This document shows positions 1 through 7,593 of a stretch of DNA of 64,000 bases, piece after piece (within the stretch, counting starts at the first letter, position 1; the number at the start of each line of letters is the position of its first letter). The stretch is taken from contig NZ_CP006704.1 in the NCBI RefSeq assembly GCF_000739375.1, forward strand, positions 1,984,001 to 2,048,000, read 5' to 3'. The stretch is from Comamonas testosteroni TK102. GTDB lineage: Bacteria; Pseudomonadota; Gammaproteobacteria; Burkholderiales; Burkholderiaceae_C. Under the pieces are notes generated by a model. That model ran no database searches. It was not told the DNA's origin and worked only from the letters and a program-made list of their open reading frames with translations. The position numbers and the translations under genes are program-made.

Positions 1-222
1 GGCGGTGTCGGCATCGACAGGGGTTTTGAGCCAGTCGGCAATCTGGGTCTGCGCATCCTGCAGGGCCTGGGCGTCCGGCGACGGCAGCTGTGCGCCAGCA
101 GGCAGCCTGCCTTCGGTATGTCTGGCCACGTCGCCGCGAAGTCCGTCGGGCGAGATGCTGGCGCAGCCGGCCAGCACCAGTGCAGCGAGCAATGGCGCGG
201 CTTTGAATGCAAGGCGCTTCAT
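1..222 (-). CDS. TolC-family outer-membrane efflux lipoprotein, N-terminal part (runs off the window)
   Basis: Reading leftward from an ATG at 222, 74 codons are open to the window edge. The N-terminus is a lipoprotein signal with a clear lipobox (VLAGC, about residues 16-20). It is followed by a Ser/Asp/Gly/Gln-rich stretch and a sequence ending LKTPVDADTA, which resembles the start of the first helix of CusC/CzcC/NodT-type efflux outer-membrane factors. Such proteins form the outer-membrane duct of an RND metal or drug pump. Its ATG overlaps the stop of the upstream small His-rich gene (ATGA), so the two are translationally coupled. The metal-resistance neighbourhood suggests a metal-efflux RND system whose other genes lie left of the window. 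The family call rests on the N-terminus only. Confidence 0.6.
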   Translation of the reverse strand, partial: MKRLAFKAAPLLAALVLAGCASISPDGLRGDVARHTEGRLPAGAQLPSPDAQALQDAQTQIADWLKTPVDADTA

Positions 223-578
223 GGCTGGCCTCCGTGATGGTGCTGATGTGCGGATGTAGCGCTGTCCGGGGCTGGGCCGGAGGCATTGTCCTGGGATTTT
301 TCCCACCTGAGCACATCGCCATGGCCGCGCGGGAACTCGCTTACCGCGGCATTGGCGGCCTTCCAGTCACCAGGCTGGGCGACGATGGCCGCGCTGGCGG
401 CAAGCCGCTGGTGCTGCAGCGCCAGCGTGGGCGCTGCTGGGTTGAAAACGCTGTGACTGCTGGCCGGGGACTGGGCGACCGGGAGAGTCGGCGCAGACGG
501 CTGGGCCAGGACTGGCGGGCTGACGCCGGCCATCAGCAAAGCCATGGCTGTCAAAGAAAGAGGATGCGCTTGGCGCAT
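219..578 (-). CDS. Small exported His-rich protein in a metal-efflux operon
   Basis: 119 aa with a typical Sec signal peptide (hydrophobic core about residues 7-20, cleavage after a VLAQ-like site). The mature part is of low complexity, rich in Ala, Pro, Ser and Gln, and ends in a metal-binding-like tail with SAHQHHHGGQP. I do not recognise a named family. It sits directly upstream of, and overlaps by 4 bp, a TolC-like efflux lipoprotein gene. It is therefore probably a periplasmic accessory or metal-buffering protein of the same pump. That role is an inference from the position and the terminal histidines. The start at 578 is the first ATG and places the signal peptide correctly. Confidence 0.6.
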   Translation of the reverse strand: MRQAHPLSLTAMALLMAGVSPPVLAQPSAPTLPVAQSPASSHSVFNPAAPTLALQHQRLAASAAIVAQPGDWKAANAAVSEFPRGHGDVLRWEKSQDNASGPAPDSATSAHQHHHGGQP

Positions 579-693
579 AGAGGATTCCTGTCGTCTAAAA
601 CCGGGAGAAGGTCCGCAGTTATGAGCGTTTGACGGCTCGAAACTAGACAGCTAGCACGGTGGCTGCCATCAAAATGCGGACGCACCTAGGGCG

Positions 694-1155
694 TCAGAGC
701 GCAGAAATCGGTGGTTTGACGAGGTCGGCAGGCACTGCGCTGGCAAAGCGCGCTGCACCATGGGTCGGCTGGGCGGCCAGCGGGATGCTGGAGTGAAGCG
801 TCAGCAACTCGGGGTTGGCCAGCGTCGAGTGGCAGATGCCGCAGGCCGTGCAATGGCCTTCATGCTGGTGGCAGTCGCTGTCGGCGGCCTTGGCGCTGCA
901 GCTGACGGCCCCTGCAGGGCCTGCCTTGTGGGACGCGGCCATGTGGTGATGCGGCTGTACGTCGGCCGCGAGGCTTGCATGCGCATGGTGCACAGCGGCT
1001 GCCATGGCGGCCACTTCGTCCAGGCTTTGCGTCTGAACAAGCGCATGTCCCATGTGATGGGACTGGTCGGTGCTCTGCTCCATGGCCATGGCATCGCCTG
1101 CCAGGCCGCGCAGGGCCAGCAGCAAAACCAGGAACAAGGAGAAAAAGCGACGCAT
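694..1155 (-). CDS. DUF2946-like exported Cys/His-rich protein
   Basis: 153 aa. A signal peptide (MRRFFSLFLVLLLALRGLAG) is followed by a His/Met-rich segment and then a Cys/His-rich core (C-SAKAADSDC-HQHEGHC-TACGIC-H, roughly residues 84-110). This pattern of a small exported protein with a CxxC-type cluster and many histidines matches what I know of DUF2946-type proteins found beside copper or RND metal-efflux genes in beta-proteobacteria. The sequence suggests periplasmic metal binding. It is transcribed in the same direction as the efflux genes at 1-578 and may be the first gene of that unit, with a 115-bp gap between. The assignment to DUF2946 is from memory of the pattern, not from a search. 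Confidence 0.55.
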   Translation of the reverse strand: MRRFFSLFLVLLLALRGLAGDAMAMEQSTDQSHHMGHALVQTQSLDEVAAMAAAVHHAHASLAADVQPHHHMAASHKAGPAGAVSCSAKAADSDCHQHEGHCTACGICHSTLANPELLTLHSSIPLAAQPTHGAARFASAVPADLVKPPISAL

Positions 1156-1210
1156 GGGCTGAATGATAGCGAAGGGCGGGGTTTAGTTCCCCGCCCGGTG
1201 CAGTAAATCG

Positions 1211-1260
1211 TAAATTAGATAGCTGCTTGCGCTTGCCCATCAAGGGCTAAGATCGAATTT
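1211..1260 (+). repeat. Short Comamonadaceae-type intergenic repeat, copy 1
   Basis: The stretch TTAGATAGCTGCTTGCGCTT followed by a short spacer and AAGGGCTAAGAT has the layout ATAGCT-N3-(A/T)GCGCTT-loop-AAG.GCT, then a T/A-rich tail. Similar segments occur at 5762-5821 (inverted) and 10408-10455. It lies in the 104-bp gap between the DUF2946-like gene and the cadA stop codon. Confidence 0.4.
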
Positions 1261-3383
1261 CATTCATTTTCAGGCTTGTTACCCCAATGGCGCAGGCGCA
1301 GGCCGTTGGCGACCACCAACAGGCTCACGCCCATATCGGCCAGCACGGCCAGCCACATGCTGGCATTGCCGCTGACGGCCAGAACGAAGAAGGCCAGCTT
1401 GATGCCCAGGGCCAGGCTGATGTTCTGCCAGAGCACGCTGTGCGCGCGCTGCGAGAGATCGACCACCTCGGGAATGCGGCGCAGGTCGTCGTTCATGAGC
1501 ACCACATCGGCGGTCTCCATGGCCATGTCGGTGGCGTGCATACCGCCCATGGCAAAGCCTATGTCGGCCTGGGCCAGCGCCGGCGCGTCGTTGATGCCGT
1601 CGCCTGTCATGGCCGTGGGGCCGATGTCGCGCTGCAACTCGCTCAGGGTCTTGAGCTTGTCCTCGGGCAACATATTGCCGCGTGCATCGCTGATGCCTGC
1701 TTCCGCAGCCACCGTGCGCACGGTGGCGCTGTTGTCGCCGCTGAGCACAATGGGCTTGACGCCTAGCTCCTGCAACCGGGCCACGGCCGCCTTGGCCTGG
1801 GGACGCAGCGGGTCGGCCACGGCAAACAGCGCCTGCACACCCTGCTCATTGGCCAGCAGGGTGACGGTGCGGCCCTGTTGCTCCTGCAGCATCAGCGCAG
1901 CCTGGAGTTCGGCACTGTCCCAGCCTTGCTCGCCTACCCAGCGCAGATTGGCCAGCGTCCAGCGTTCACCGCCGATCTGTGCCTGCACGCCGCGGCCGGG
2001 CAGGGCTTGCAATTGCTGTGCTTCGGCAAAGCCCTTGCCGACCTGGGCTTCCAGCCCCTGAGTAATCGCGCGCGATACCGGGTGGTCGGAGCGCGATGCC
2101 AGCGCGTAGGCGCGGGCGGCGGCGTCATCGCTGCTTGCCGCCCCCCAGTTCTGCCAGTCCACCAGCTTGGGCGAGCCTGTAGTCAGCGTGCCGGTCTTGT
2201 CGAGTGCAATCGCCTTGAGCTGACGGGCCGACTCCAGTGCGCTGCCACCCTTGATGAGAATGCCGCGCTTGGCGGCTGCCGTGAGCGCGCTGACCACGGT
2301 GACGGGGGTGGACAGCACCAGGGCGCAGGGGCAGGCGATGACCAGCAGGGCCAGGGCCTGGTAAGCGGCCTGATGCCAGCTCCAGTCCAGCAGCCAGGGC
2401 GCGAGCAGGCCCAGGGCAATCGCCAGCACCAGCACGATGGGGGTGTAGATCTCGGCAAAGCGGTCGACAAAGCGCTGGGTGGGAGCCTTGGAGGACTGCG
2501 CCTGCTCCACGGCATGGACGATGCGCGCAATCAGGCTGTCGCTGGCCGGGGCAGTCACGCGCAGCTGCAGCTCGCCATCCTGATTGATGGAGCCCGCATA
2601 GAGCTGGTCGCCCGGGCTTTTGTGCGCGAGCGCGCTTTCCCCCGTGATGGGGGCCTGGTTGACCGAGCTTTCCCCTTCGGTGACCAGACCGTCCAGCGGC
2701 ACGCGAGCGCCGGGCGTCACGCGCAGCACGGCGCCCAGGGGCACTTCGCTGGCGGCCATGCGCACAGTGCTGCCGTCGGGCTGCAGCACATCGGCGGTCT
2801 CGGGCGCAAGTTGCAGCAGATTGCGGATGGCCAGGCGGGCCTTGTCCATGGCCTGGTCTTCGATGCGCTCGGCCGCTGCATAGAGCGCCATGACCATGGC
2901 GGCTTCTGGCCACTGGCCGATGATGAAGGCGCCCGTGACGGCCACGGCCATCAGGGCATGAATGCCGAGCTTGAAGCGCAGCAAATCCTTGAGGCCAGCC
3001 TTGTAGACGCCCAGGCCCGACAACGCTATGCCCAGCACGGCCAGCGCCATGCCCAGGTATTGAAGCGTGGAGTTGGCGCCGTCGCCGCCAAACCAGTGGC
3101 AGGCCTCGGCCGCCAGAGCTGCAGCCAGAGCGGCATAGATGCGCGGCCAGCCGGGCAGCACGCCATGGTCGTGACCATCACTCTCATCGTGTGCCTGGCT
3201 CTTGGCCGGCTCGCTGATGGAAAACGGGGCGCAGCAGCCCGTGCCGCAGGTCGATGCGGCGGTGGCGGCGACGGGTTTGGACGTGGCGGGCGCATGGGCA
3301 TGCTCATGCTCATGATCGTGGTCATGGGAGTGACCGCTCGGGCCGCCGCCATGGGCGTGGGTGGACAGGCTTTCTTGCTTCAT
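1260..3383 (-). CDS. cadA: Zn/Cd/Pb-translocating P1B-type ATPase
   Basis: 707 aa, an inner-membrane pump that exports divalent soft metals using ATP. Visible motifs are the transmembrane metal site CPC at residues 351-353, the phosphorylation loop DKTGT at 395-399, the P1B HP pair at 434-435, and the hinge TGDGINDAP at 593-601. In the last membrane pair are Lys662 and Asp683, spaced as the metal-coordinating Lys/Asp of ZntA, which points to Zn/Cd/Pb rather than Cu. There is no classical GMxCxxC heavy-metal domain. Instead the first ~75 residues are a His-rich arm (HSHDHDHEHEHAHAH, HDHG) with a CGTGCC cluster. The gene is divergent from a CadR-like regulator with only 39 bp between the start codons. 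No ribosome-binding site precedes the ATG (see the promoter entry). Confidence 0.93.
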   Translation of the reverse strand: MKQESLSTHAHGGGPSGHSHDHDHEHEHAHAPATSKPVAATAASTCGTGCCAPFSISEPAKSQAHDESDGHDHGVLPGWPRIYAALAAALAAEACHWFGGDGANSTLQYLGMALAVLGIALSGLGVYKAGLKDLLRFKLGIHALMAVAVTGAFIIGQWPEAAMVMALYAAAERIEDQAMDKARLAIRNLLQLAPETADVLQPDGSTVRMAASEVPLGAVLRVTPGARVPLDGLVTEGESSVNQAPITGESALAHKSPGDQLYAGSINQDGELQLRVTAPASDSLIARIVHAVEQAQSSKAPTQRFVDRFAEIYTPIVLVLAIALGLLAPWLLDWSWHQAAYQALALLVIACPCALVLSTPVTVVSALTAAAKRGILIKGGSALESARQLKAIALDKTGTLTTGSPKLVDWQNWGAASSDDAAARAYALASRSDHPVSRAITQGLEAQVGKGFAEAQQLQALPGRGVQAQIGGERWTLANLRWVGEQGWDSAELQAALMLQEQQGRTVTLLANEQGVQALFAVADPLRPQAKAAVARLQELGVKPIVLSGDNSATVRTVAAEAGISDARGNMLPEDKLKTLSELQRDIGPTAMTGDGINDAPALAQADIGFAMGGMHATDMAMETADVVLMNDDLRRIPEVVDLSQRAHSVLWQNISLALGIKLAFFVLAVSGNASMWLAVLADMGVSLLVVANGLRLRHWGNKPENE

Positions 3384-3388
3384 GGCAG

Positions 3389-3420
3389 TATTGAAAACAA
3401 TAAAGTCACTTCAAGGTCAA
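3389..3420 (-). promoter_or_regulatory. MerR-type promoter/operator for cadA
   Basis: On the minus strand a -35 element TTGACC (3420-3415) is separated by exactly 20 bp from a -10-like TCAATA (3394-3389). The overlong spacer, typical of MerR-family promoters, contains the dyad TGAAGTGACTTTA (3413-3401). The expected transcription start falls on or next to the cadA ATG at 3383, so the cadA mRNA would be leaderless or nearly so. The -35 box also lies just upstream of the cadR ATG (3423), so one dimer site could control both genes. Confidence 0.55.
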
Positions 3421-3422
3421 GC

Positions 3423-3896
3423 ATGTCCCTCAATTCGCACGATATTCCGCGCTGGCGTATAGGCGAGGCGGCCAGGCGTTCCGGCATCGCCGCGGCCAAT
3501 ATCCGCTATTACGAGAAGGAGCAACTGCTCTCGCCCGGCGTGCGCGAGGACAACCAGTACCGGCTCTACACCGATGGCGATGTGCACCGCCTGCGCTTTA
3601 TCCGCCTGTGCCGGGCCATGGATATGTCGCTCGACGAGGTGCGCACCCTGCTGGCGCTCGATGGTGCGCGCAAGGCCGATTGCGTGGCGGCCAACAAGAC
3701 CCTGGATTCCCATCTGGGCCATGTGCGCGAGCGGCTGGCCGAACTGCAGGCCCTGGAGCACGAGTTGATGCAGCTGCGCAGCCAGTGCGACGGCTCGGAC
3801 AGCTTCTGCCACATCATCGAGGCCCTGCATGCCCAGGCCGACGAGCCGCTGCCCCAGGGCCTGCAGGGCAGTGCTGCGGCAAAGCGCCATGTCTGA
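3423..3896 (+). CDS. cadR: MerR-family metal-responsive regulator, CadR/PbrR type
   Basis: 157 aa. The MerR winged helix occupies residues ~10-80 (WRIGEAARRSGIAAANIRYYEKEQLL) and is followed by a coiled-coil dimerisation helix. Cysteines 87, 122 and 129 have the same 35- and 7-residue spacing as the Cd/Pb-binding cysteines of CadR, and the tail HV-rich end is short. I chose the ATG at 3423 because it gives the canonical MerR N-terminus; the longer open frame upstream is the reverse complement of cadA. It is divergent from cadA and predicted to activate it by realigning the 20-bp spacer promoter at 3389-3420. It probably represses itself from the same site. Confidence 0.85.
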   Translation: MSLNSHDIPRWRIGEAARRSGIAAANIRYYEKEQLLSPGVREDNQYRLYTDGDVHRLRFIRLCRAMDMSLDEVRTLLALDGARKADCVAANKTLDSHLGHVRERLAELQALEHELMQLRSQCDGSDSFCHIIEALHAQADEPLPQGLQGSAAAKRHV

Positions 3897-3953
3897 CAGA
3901 GTGAAACTGTGGCTGCTGCGCCCCTACCCTGAAGTGGACGCTATCATTCCTGC

Positions 3954-4757
3954 ATGAGCTGGAGTGAAACCACCATCAAGCTGCCGGGGCGGATCTGGGC
4001 TGCGCTGGGAGCGCAGGCCCTGGCATGGTGGCGCAGTATTTATCTCACCGCCATGCTGCTGGTGCTGATCAGCTCGCCGTCCAGCTATCAGAAGCACGGG
4101 CGGGCCATGCTGGCCCAGCAGATGTATGCGCAGACCGCTCCCATACTCACGGGCTTTACCGCGCTGGCAGCCCTGCTGTGTGCGGTGATTGCGCGCATCG
4201 TCATCGTCACCGCGCAGAGCTATGGCCTGTCGCGCTACGCGATGGATCTGGTGGTGCGGGTGATGGTGATCGAGCTGATACCGCTGACGGCCGCGCTGTT
4301 CGTGGCCATGCGGTGCACCATTCCGGCCGGCGTGCAGGTGGTGCAGATGCGTACCCAGGGCCAGCTTGCGAAGTGGAAGACGCAGGGCATTGACCCTGTC
4401 CGAGCGGCGCTGGTGCCGCGTGCGGCTGCGGGAGTGTTTGCGGCCGTCACGCTTGCCGCGCTCAGTTGCATCGTGGCCTTGGTCACCGTGTATCTGAGCG
4501 TCTATGGCTTCAGCCTGGCCGGCTTTGCGGCCTACACGCGCATCTTCGGCCAGATCTTCACGCCGTCGCTGACGCTGGTGTTTGTGCTCAAGACCTGGTT
4601 TTTCAGCCTCACGGTGGCCGTCATGCCGCTGGCGTCCGCCATGTACACGCCGGTTGCGCGGCACCGGCAGGGCGGGGCGGAGCTGGGCGGTTTTGCACGC
4701 ATGTTTGCCGTGTTGCTCCTGATCGAGGTGATCTCGCTCATGGGCAACTATTACTGA
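3954..4757 (+). CDS. MlaE-family ABC transporter permease
   Basis: 267 aa multi-spanning inner-membrane protein with the MlaE/YrbE layout: an N-terminal amphipathic helix, then about five to six membrane segments, with the conserved-type stretch VMVIELIPLTAALFVAMRC around residues 103-121. In Mla/MCE systems this permease pairs with an ATPase (MlaF) and an MCE protein (MlaD) to move phospholipid between membranes. It is the first gene of a three-gene unit: the MCE gene starts 13 bp downstream and a lipoprotein gene overlaps that one. No ATPase gene is present beside it, which is unusual. The start at 3954 has no obvious Shine-Dalgarno sequence. Confidence 0.8.
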   Translation: MSWSETTIKLPGRIWAALGAQALAWWRSIYLTAMLLVLISSPSSYQKHGRAMLAQQMYAQTAPILTGFTALAALLCAVIARIVIVTAQSYGLSRYAMDLVVRVMVIELIPLTAALFVAMRCTIPAGVQVVQMRTQGQLAKWKTQGIDPVRAALVPRAAAGVFAAVTLAALSCIVALVTVYLSVYGFSLAGFAAYTRIFGQIFTPSLTLVFVLKTWFFSLTVAVMPLASAMYTPVARHRQGGAELGGFARMFAVLLLIEVISLMGNYY

Positions 4758-4770
4758 AAAGGATGGAGCC

Positions 4771-5760
4771 ATGAGCGAAACGCGTATGGCCGAGGAGCAA
4801 CTGATCGACGAGGAGTTGCTCAGCCTCAAACCCGTCGCGCATCTGCGCGCCAAGGCTGCAGCGCTGCTGGCGCTGACCCTGATCTTGATTCTGAGTGCTG
4901 CCGCCTATCTGCTCTATGCGCGCGGGGTGTTCGAGCCCACGCAGCGTCTGGTGCTGACGGCCGACGACTCCGAAGGCGTGGTCGTGGGCATGGACATGAC
5001 CTTCTCGGGCTTTCCCATAGGCCGTGTGCACAAGATAGAGCTGGCCAAGGACGGCTCGGTCCGCATTCTGGTCGATGTGACCGAGAAGGACGCCCACTGG
5101 CTGCGCCAGTCCAGCGTCTTCACACTGGTCAAGGGCCTGGTGGGTGGCACCACCATCAAGGCCTATACCGGCATGCTGGACGATGCCCCGCTGCCGCCGG
5201 ATTCCGTGCGGCCCGTGCTCAGCGGCGATGCCACGGCCGAGCTGCCGCAGATCATCAATTCCGCCAAGGAGGTGCTGGCCAATGTGGCGGCGCTGACCGC
5301 CACGGATTCGGCCCTGGGCGGATCGCTGGCCGAAGTGCGCAAGCTGGCCGAGCGCATGCAGGGGCAAGGCGGCGTTCTGGGGGCGGTGCTGGGCAGCGAC
5401 GAGGAAGCGAAGAAGGTCGGCCAGATGCTCGAGCGCGCCAACTCCCTGCTTGGACGCATGGACCGCATGGTGGCGCGTGCCGACAGCCAGGTCTTTGATG
5501 CGAATGGCGTCATGCCCCAGGTCAAGGCCACCATGGAGCAGCTCAACGGCTTGCTGGCCGATACGCGTAAAAGCATGGCCAAGGTCGATGCCGTGCTGGC
5601 CGATATGCAGGTGGTGGGCAGCAACGCGCGCGAGGCCTCGACCGATCTGGGGGCGCTGCGCGCGGAAGTCGAAAGCAATCTGCTGAGGCTGGAGTCCGTG
5701 CTCAACGATCTGCAGCGCAAATGGCCGTTTTCCCACAAGCCGGAGTTGAAGCTGCCATGA
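4771..5760 (+). CDS. MlaD/MCE-domain periplasmic protein, single-pass anchored
   Basis: 329 aa. A cytoplasmic N-terminus is followed by one transmembrane helix (about residues 28-50), then an MCE domain (~55-135, containing DSEGVVVGMDMTFSGFPIGRV and FTLVKGLVGGTTIKAYTG). The rest is a long Ala/Lys/Glu-rich helical region with coiled-coil character, as in the tunnel-forming helices of larger MCE proteins. It probably binds lipid and bridges towards the outer membrane. A good Shine-Dalgarno (GGATGGAGCC) precedes the ATG. The stop overlaps the next gene's ATG (ATGA at 5757-5760), so the lipoprotein product is likely a partner. The specific cargo cannot be read from the sequence. Confidence 0.85.
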   Translation: MSETRMAEEQLIDEELLSLKPVAHLRAKAAALLALTLILILSAAAYLLYARGVFEPTQRLVLTADDSEGVVVGMDMTFSGFPIGRVHKIELAKDGSVRILVDVTEKDAHWLRQSSVFTLVKGLVGGTTIKAYTGMLDDAPLPPDSVRPVLSGDATAELPQIINSAKEVLANVAALTATDSALGGSLAEVRKLAERMQGQGGVLGAVLGSDEEAKKVGQMLERANSLLGRMDRMVARADSQVFDANGVMPQVKATMEQLNGLLADTRKSMAKVDAVLADMQVVGSNAREASTDLGALRAEVESNLLRLESVLNDLQRKWPFSHKPELKLP

Positions 5761-6461
5761 CGCAAAAAATCAAAAAAAACCAGACTCCAGGCCAATGGGG
5801 TAGAGCGCTGGCTGCTATATCCGTCATGGCGCTTTCGGCCTGTGGCAACCAAATCCCGGCACCCGATTGGGCCTTGAGTGCCGAAGCTGCGGCGCAAAAA
5901 GCCAGCCAAGCCTATTTGCAGGGGCAGCAGCGCGTGGAGGCACTGCAATGGCAGAAGGCGCGCGATGCCGTGGCCAGCACCGGCCAACCCGCACTGGCCG
6001 CCAAGCTGGAGCTGATGCGCTGCGCAGCGCAGGTGGCCAGCCTGGACTGGAACAGCTGCCCGGCCTATGAGGCGCTGGCGCAGGATGCGGGCAAGCCAGA
6101 ACAAGCCTATGCCCGCTATCTGCAGGCGAGTCCGCAAGCCGGTGATATCGAGCTTTTGCCCGAGGCGCAGCGCGGCGTGGCGCGGCAGCTGCTCGGCGGC
6201 GGCGCAGCTGGCACTGCCCTGGCAGAGATCAAGGATCCACTATCGAGACTGGTGGCTGCAGGCGCGCTGCTGCGTGGCGGCGCGGCGGACCCGGCCCTAC
6301 TGCAGCAAGGCGTCGATACTGCTTCGGCGCAAGGCTGGCGCAGGCCTTTGATGGCCTGGCTGCTGCTGCAGCTCAAGGCAGCGCAGCAGGGCGGCGATGC
6401 GGAGCAACAGGCGCAGTTGCAGCGTCGGCTGAAGCTGTTGGAGACATCCGCGCCCAAGTGA
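5757..6461 (+). CDS. Lipoprotein of the MCE operon, unknown family
   Basis: 234 aa. A signal peptide with the lipobox LSAC (Cys about residue 29) is followed by an Ala/Gln/Leu-rich helical region resembling TPR-like or all-helical lipoproteins. It does not look like the PqiC/YmbA auxiliary lipoprotein that usually closes MCE operons. The ATG overlaps the stop of the MCE gene, supporting coupled expression. The first ~20 codons (KIKKNQTPGQWGRALAAI) coincide with an inverted copy of a short intergenic repeat, so the secretion signal may be partly built from repeat DNA. A role as the outer-membrane end of the lipid-transport bridge is inferred from position only. A strong hairpin terminator follows. 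Confidence 0.75.
   Translation: MTQKIKKNQTPGQWGRALAAISVMALSACGNQIPAPDWALSAEAAAQKASQAYLQGQQRVEALQWQKARDAVASTGQPALAAKLELMRCAAQVASLDWNSCPAYEALAQDAGKPEQAYARYLQASPQAGDIELLPEAQRGVARQLLGGGAAGTALAEIKDPLSRLVAAGALLRGGAADPALLQQGVDTASAQGWRRPLMAWLLLQLKAAQQGGDAEQQAQLQRRLKLLETSAPK
5762..5821 (-). repeat. Short Comamonadaceae-type repeat, copy 2, inside a coding region
   Basis: Read on the minus strand, ATATAGCAGCCAGCGCTCTA, a spacer, and then a T-rich tail (TTTTTTTTGATTTTTTG) match the layout of copies at 1211 and 10408. It spans the signal-peptide codons of the lipoprotein gene starting at 5757. Confidence 0.4.
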
Positions 6462-6490
6462 ACAGGCTGCCTGTCATCGGCTTGGAAAGG

Positions 6491-6518
6491 AAAAAGCGAG
6501 GCACAGGCCTCGCTTTTT
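6491..6518. terminator. Bidirectional intrinsic terminator
   Basis: Perfect 12-bp stem: AAAAAGCGAGGC (6491-6502) pairs with GCCTCGCTTTTT (6507-6518) around a 4-base loop. It lies between the convergent lipoprotein gene (stop at 6461) and the porin gene (stop at 6556), and works for both strands. Confidence 0.9.
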
Positions 6519-6555
6519 GTGGATGGCGAGCCAGAGGCCCGCTCAAATCCGGTGC

Positions 6556-7593
6556 TTAGAAGCGGTGACGGATACCGGCGATCAGGCTGGTGCCGGTCTT
6601 GGGGTTGGCATCGGTCACGCGGTCGTACATCAGAGCGGTGTAGACATCGGTGCGCTTGGACAGGAAGTGGTCGTAGCCCAGGGTCGCTGTGGTGCGGGTG
6701 GCGTCGGTGGCCGCTTCGTACTTGGTGCGGGCCACGGCGGCCTTGACGGTGCCGGGGGTGCCGGAGACCGGAATATCCAGACCCAGCGAGTAGGTCTTGC
6801 TCTTGCTATCCAGATCCTTGACCTTGGCCTGGCCATAGGTGGCGTAGAGCTTCACGACGTTGAAGTTGTAGCTGCCGCCGACCATCCAGTCGCTCTTGGT
6901 AGGCATGACTGTGCCGCTGCCGGGGTTGGTGATCTGGTCACGCTCGTAGAAGGCCGTCAGGCTCAGAGGACCGTTGAAGTACAGGGCGTTCACGCCGACG
7001 TTCTTCTTGCTCTTGTTGCCAGGAGTCGTTTGTTCGCCGAACTGGTAGTAGACATTGGCAGTCAGACCACCGAAGCTAGGTGTCGTGTAGACCAGCATAT
7101 TGCTCCAGCCGGTGTCGGCGGGCGTTGTCAGGCGGTTGCCGCCCCAGGCTGCGGTGGGCGTGTTCGCGTGCAGCACCAGAGGCGAGATGGTGAACGAATC
7201 GCCGAAGGGGTTGGTCAGAATGGTGGGCAGGAAGTTGGGCGCCTTGTCGCGGCCCAGGCCGATGCGGCCGAAATTGCCGTTCAGGCCGATGTTGGCATCG
7301 CGCGAGAAGAAGGTGTCGCCGGGGAAGCGGCCTGTTTCACCCGTGTCCATGCGCATGAAGGCGGTGATGTTGAAATCGACCTTGAGGCCGCCGCCCAGAT
7401 CTTCCGTGCCCTTCAGGCCCCACCAGGAAGTGGTCATGCCGCCGGAGCCGACAACGCCCTTGCGGTCCTGGCCAGCCATCTTGACGGAGCCGGCATACAT
7501 ATCGGCCAGACCGGTCAGTTGCACATTGCTCTGGGCATAAGCGGCGCCGGAGCAGGCCAGGGCAGCAGCCATGGCGATAAAAGCGGTCTTCAT
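6556..7593 (-). CDS. Gram-negative general porin (16-strand beta-barrel type)
   Basis: 345 aa outer-membrane porin. A signal peptide MKTAFIAMAAALACSGAAYA is cleaved before QSNVQLTG. The mature protein has alternating beta-strand patterns and ends in a C-terminal aromatic strand (IAGIRHRF), the usual outer-membrane targeting end of beta-proteobacterial porins. Internal features such as SWWGLKGTEDLGGGLKVDFNI and the Arg/Asp-rich loop near residues 75-110 are typical of Comamonas/Burkholderia porins. It forms trimeric channels for small hydrophilic solutes. It stands alone, with a shared terminator downstream and a 556-bp gap upstream. A second, more divergent porin is encoded at 51859-53043. 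Confidence 0.92.
   Translation of the reverse strand: MKTAFIAMAAALACSGAAYAQSNVQLTGLADMYAGSVKMAGQDRKGVVGSGGMTTSWWGLKGTEDLGGGLKVDFNITAFMRMDTGETGRFPGDTFFSRDANIGLNGNFGRIGLGRDKAPNFLPTILTNPFGDSFTISPLVLHANTPTAAWGGNRLTTPADTGWSNMLVYTTPSFGGLTANVYYQFGEQTTPGNKSKKNVGVNALYFNGPLSLTAFYERDQITNPGSGTVMPTKSDWMVGGSYNFNVVKLYATYGQAKVKDLDSKSKTYSLGLDIPVSGTPGTVKAAVARTKYEAATDATRTTATLGYDHFLSKRTDVYTALMYDRVTDANPKTGTSLIAGIRHRF

Noticed and set aside
1878-3422. Long plus-strand open frame continuous with cadR
   Set aside because: It lies opposite the well-supported cadA. Only the part from 3423 encodes the MerR protein.
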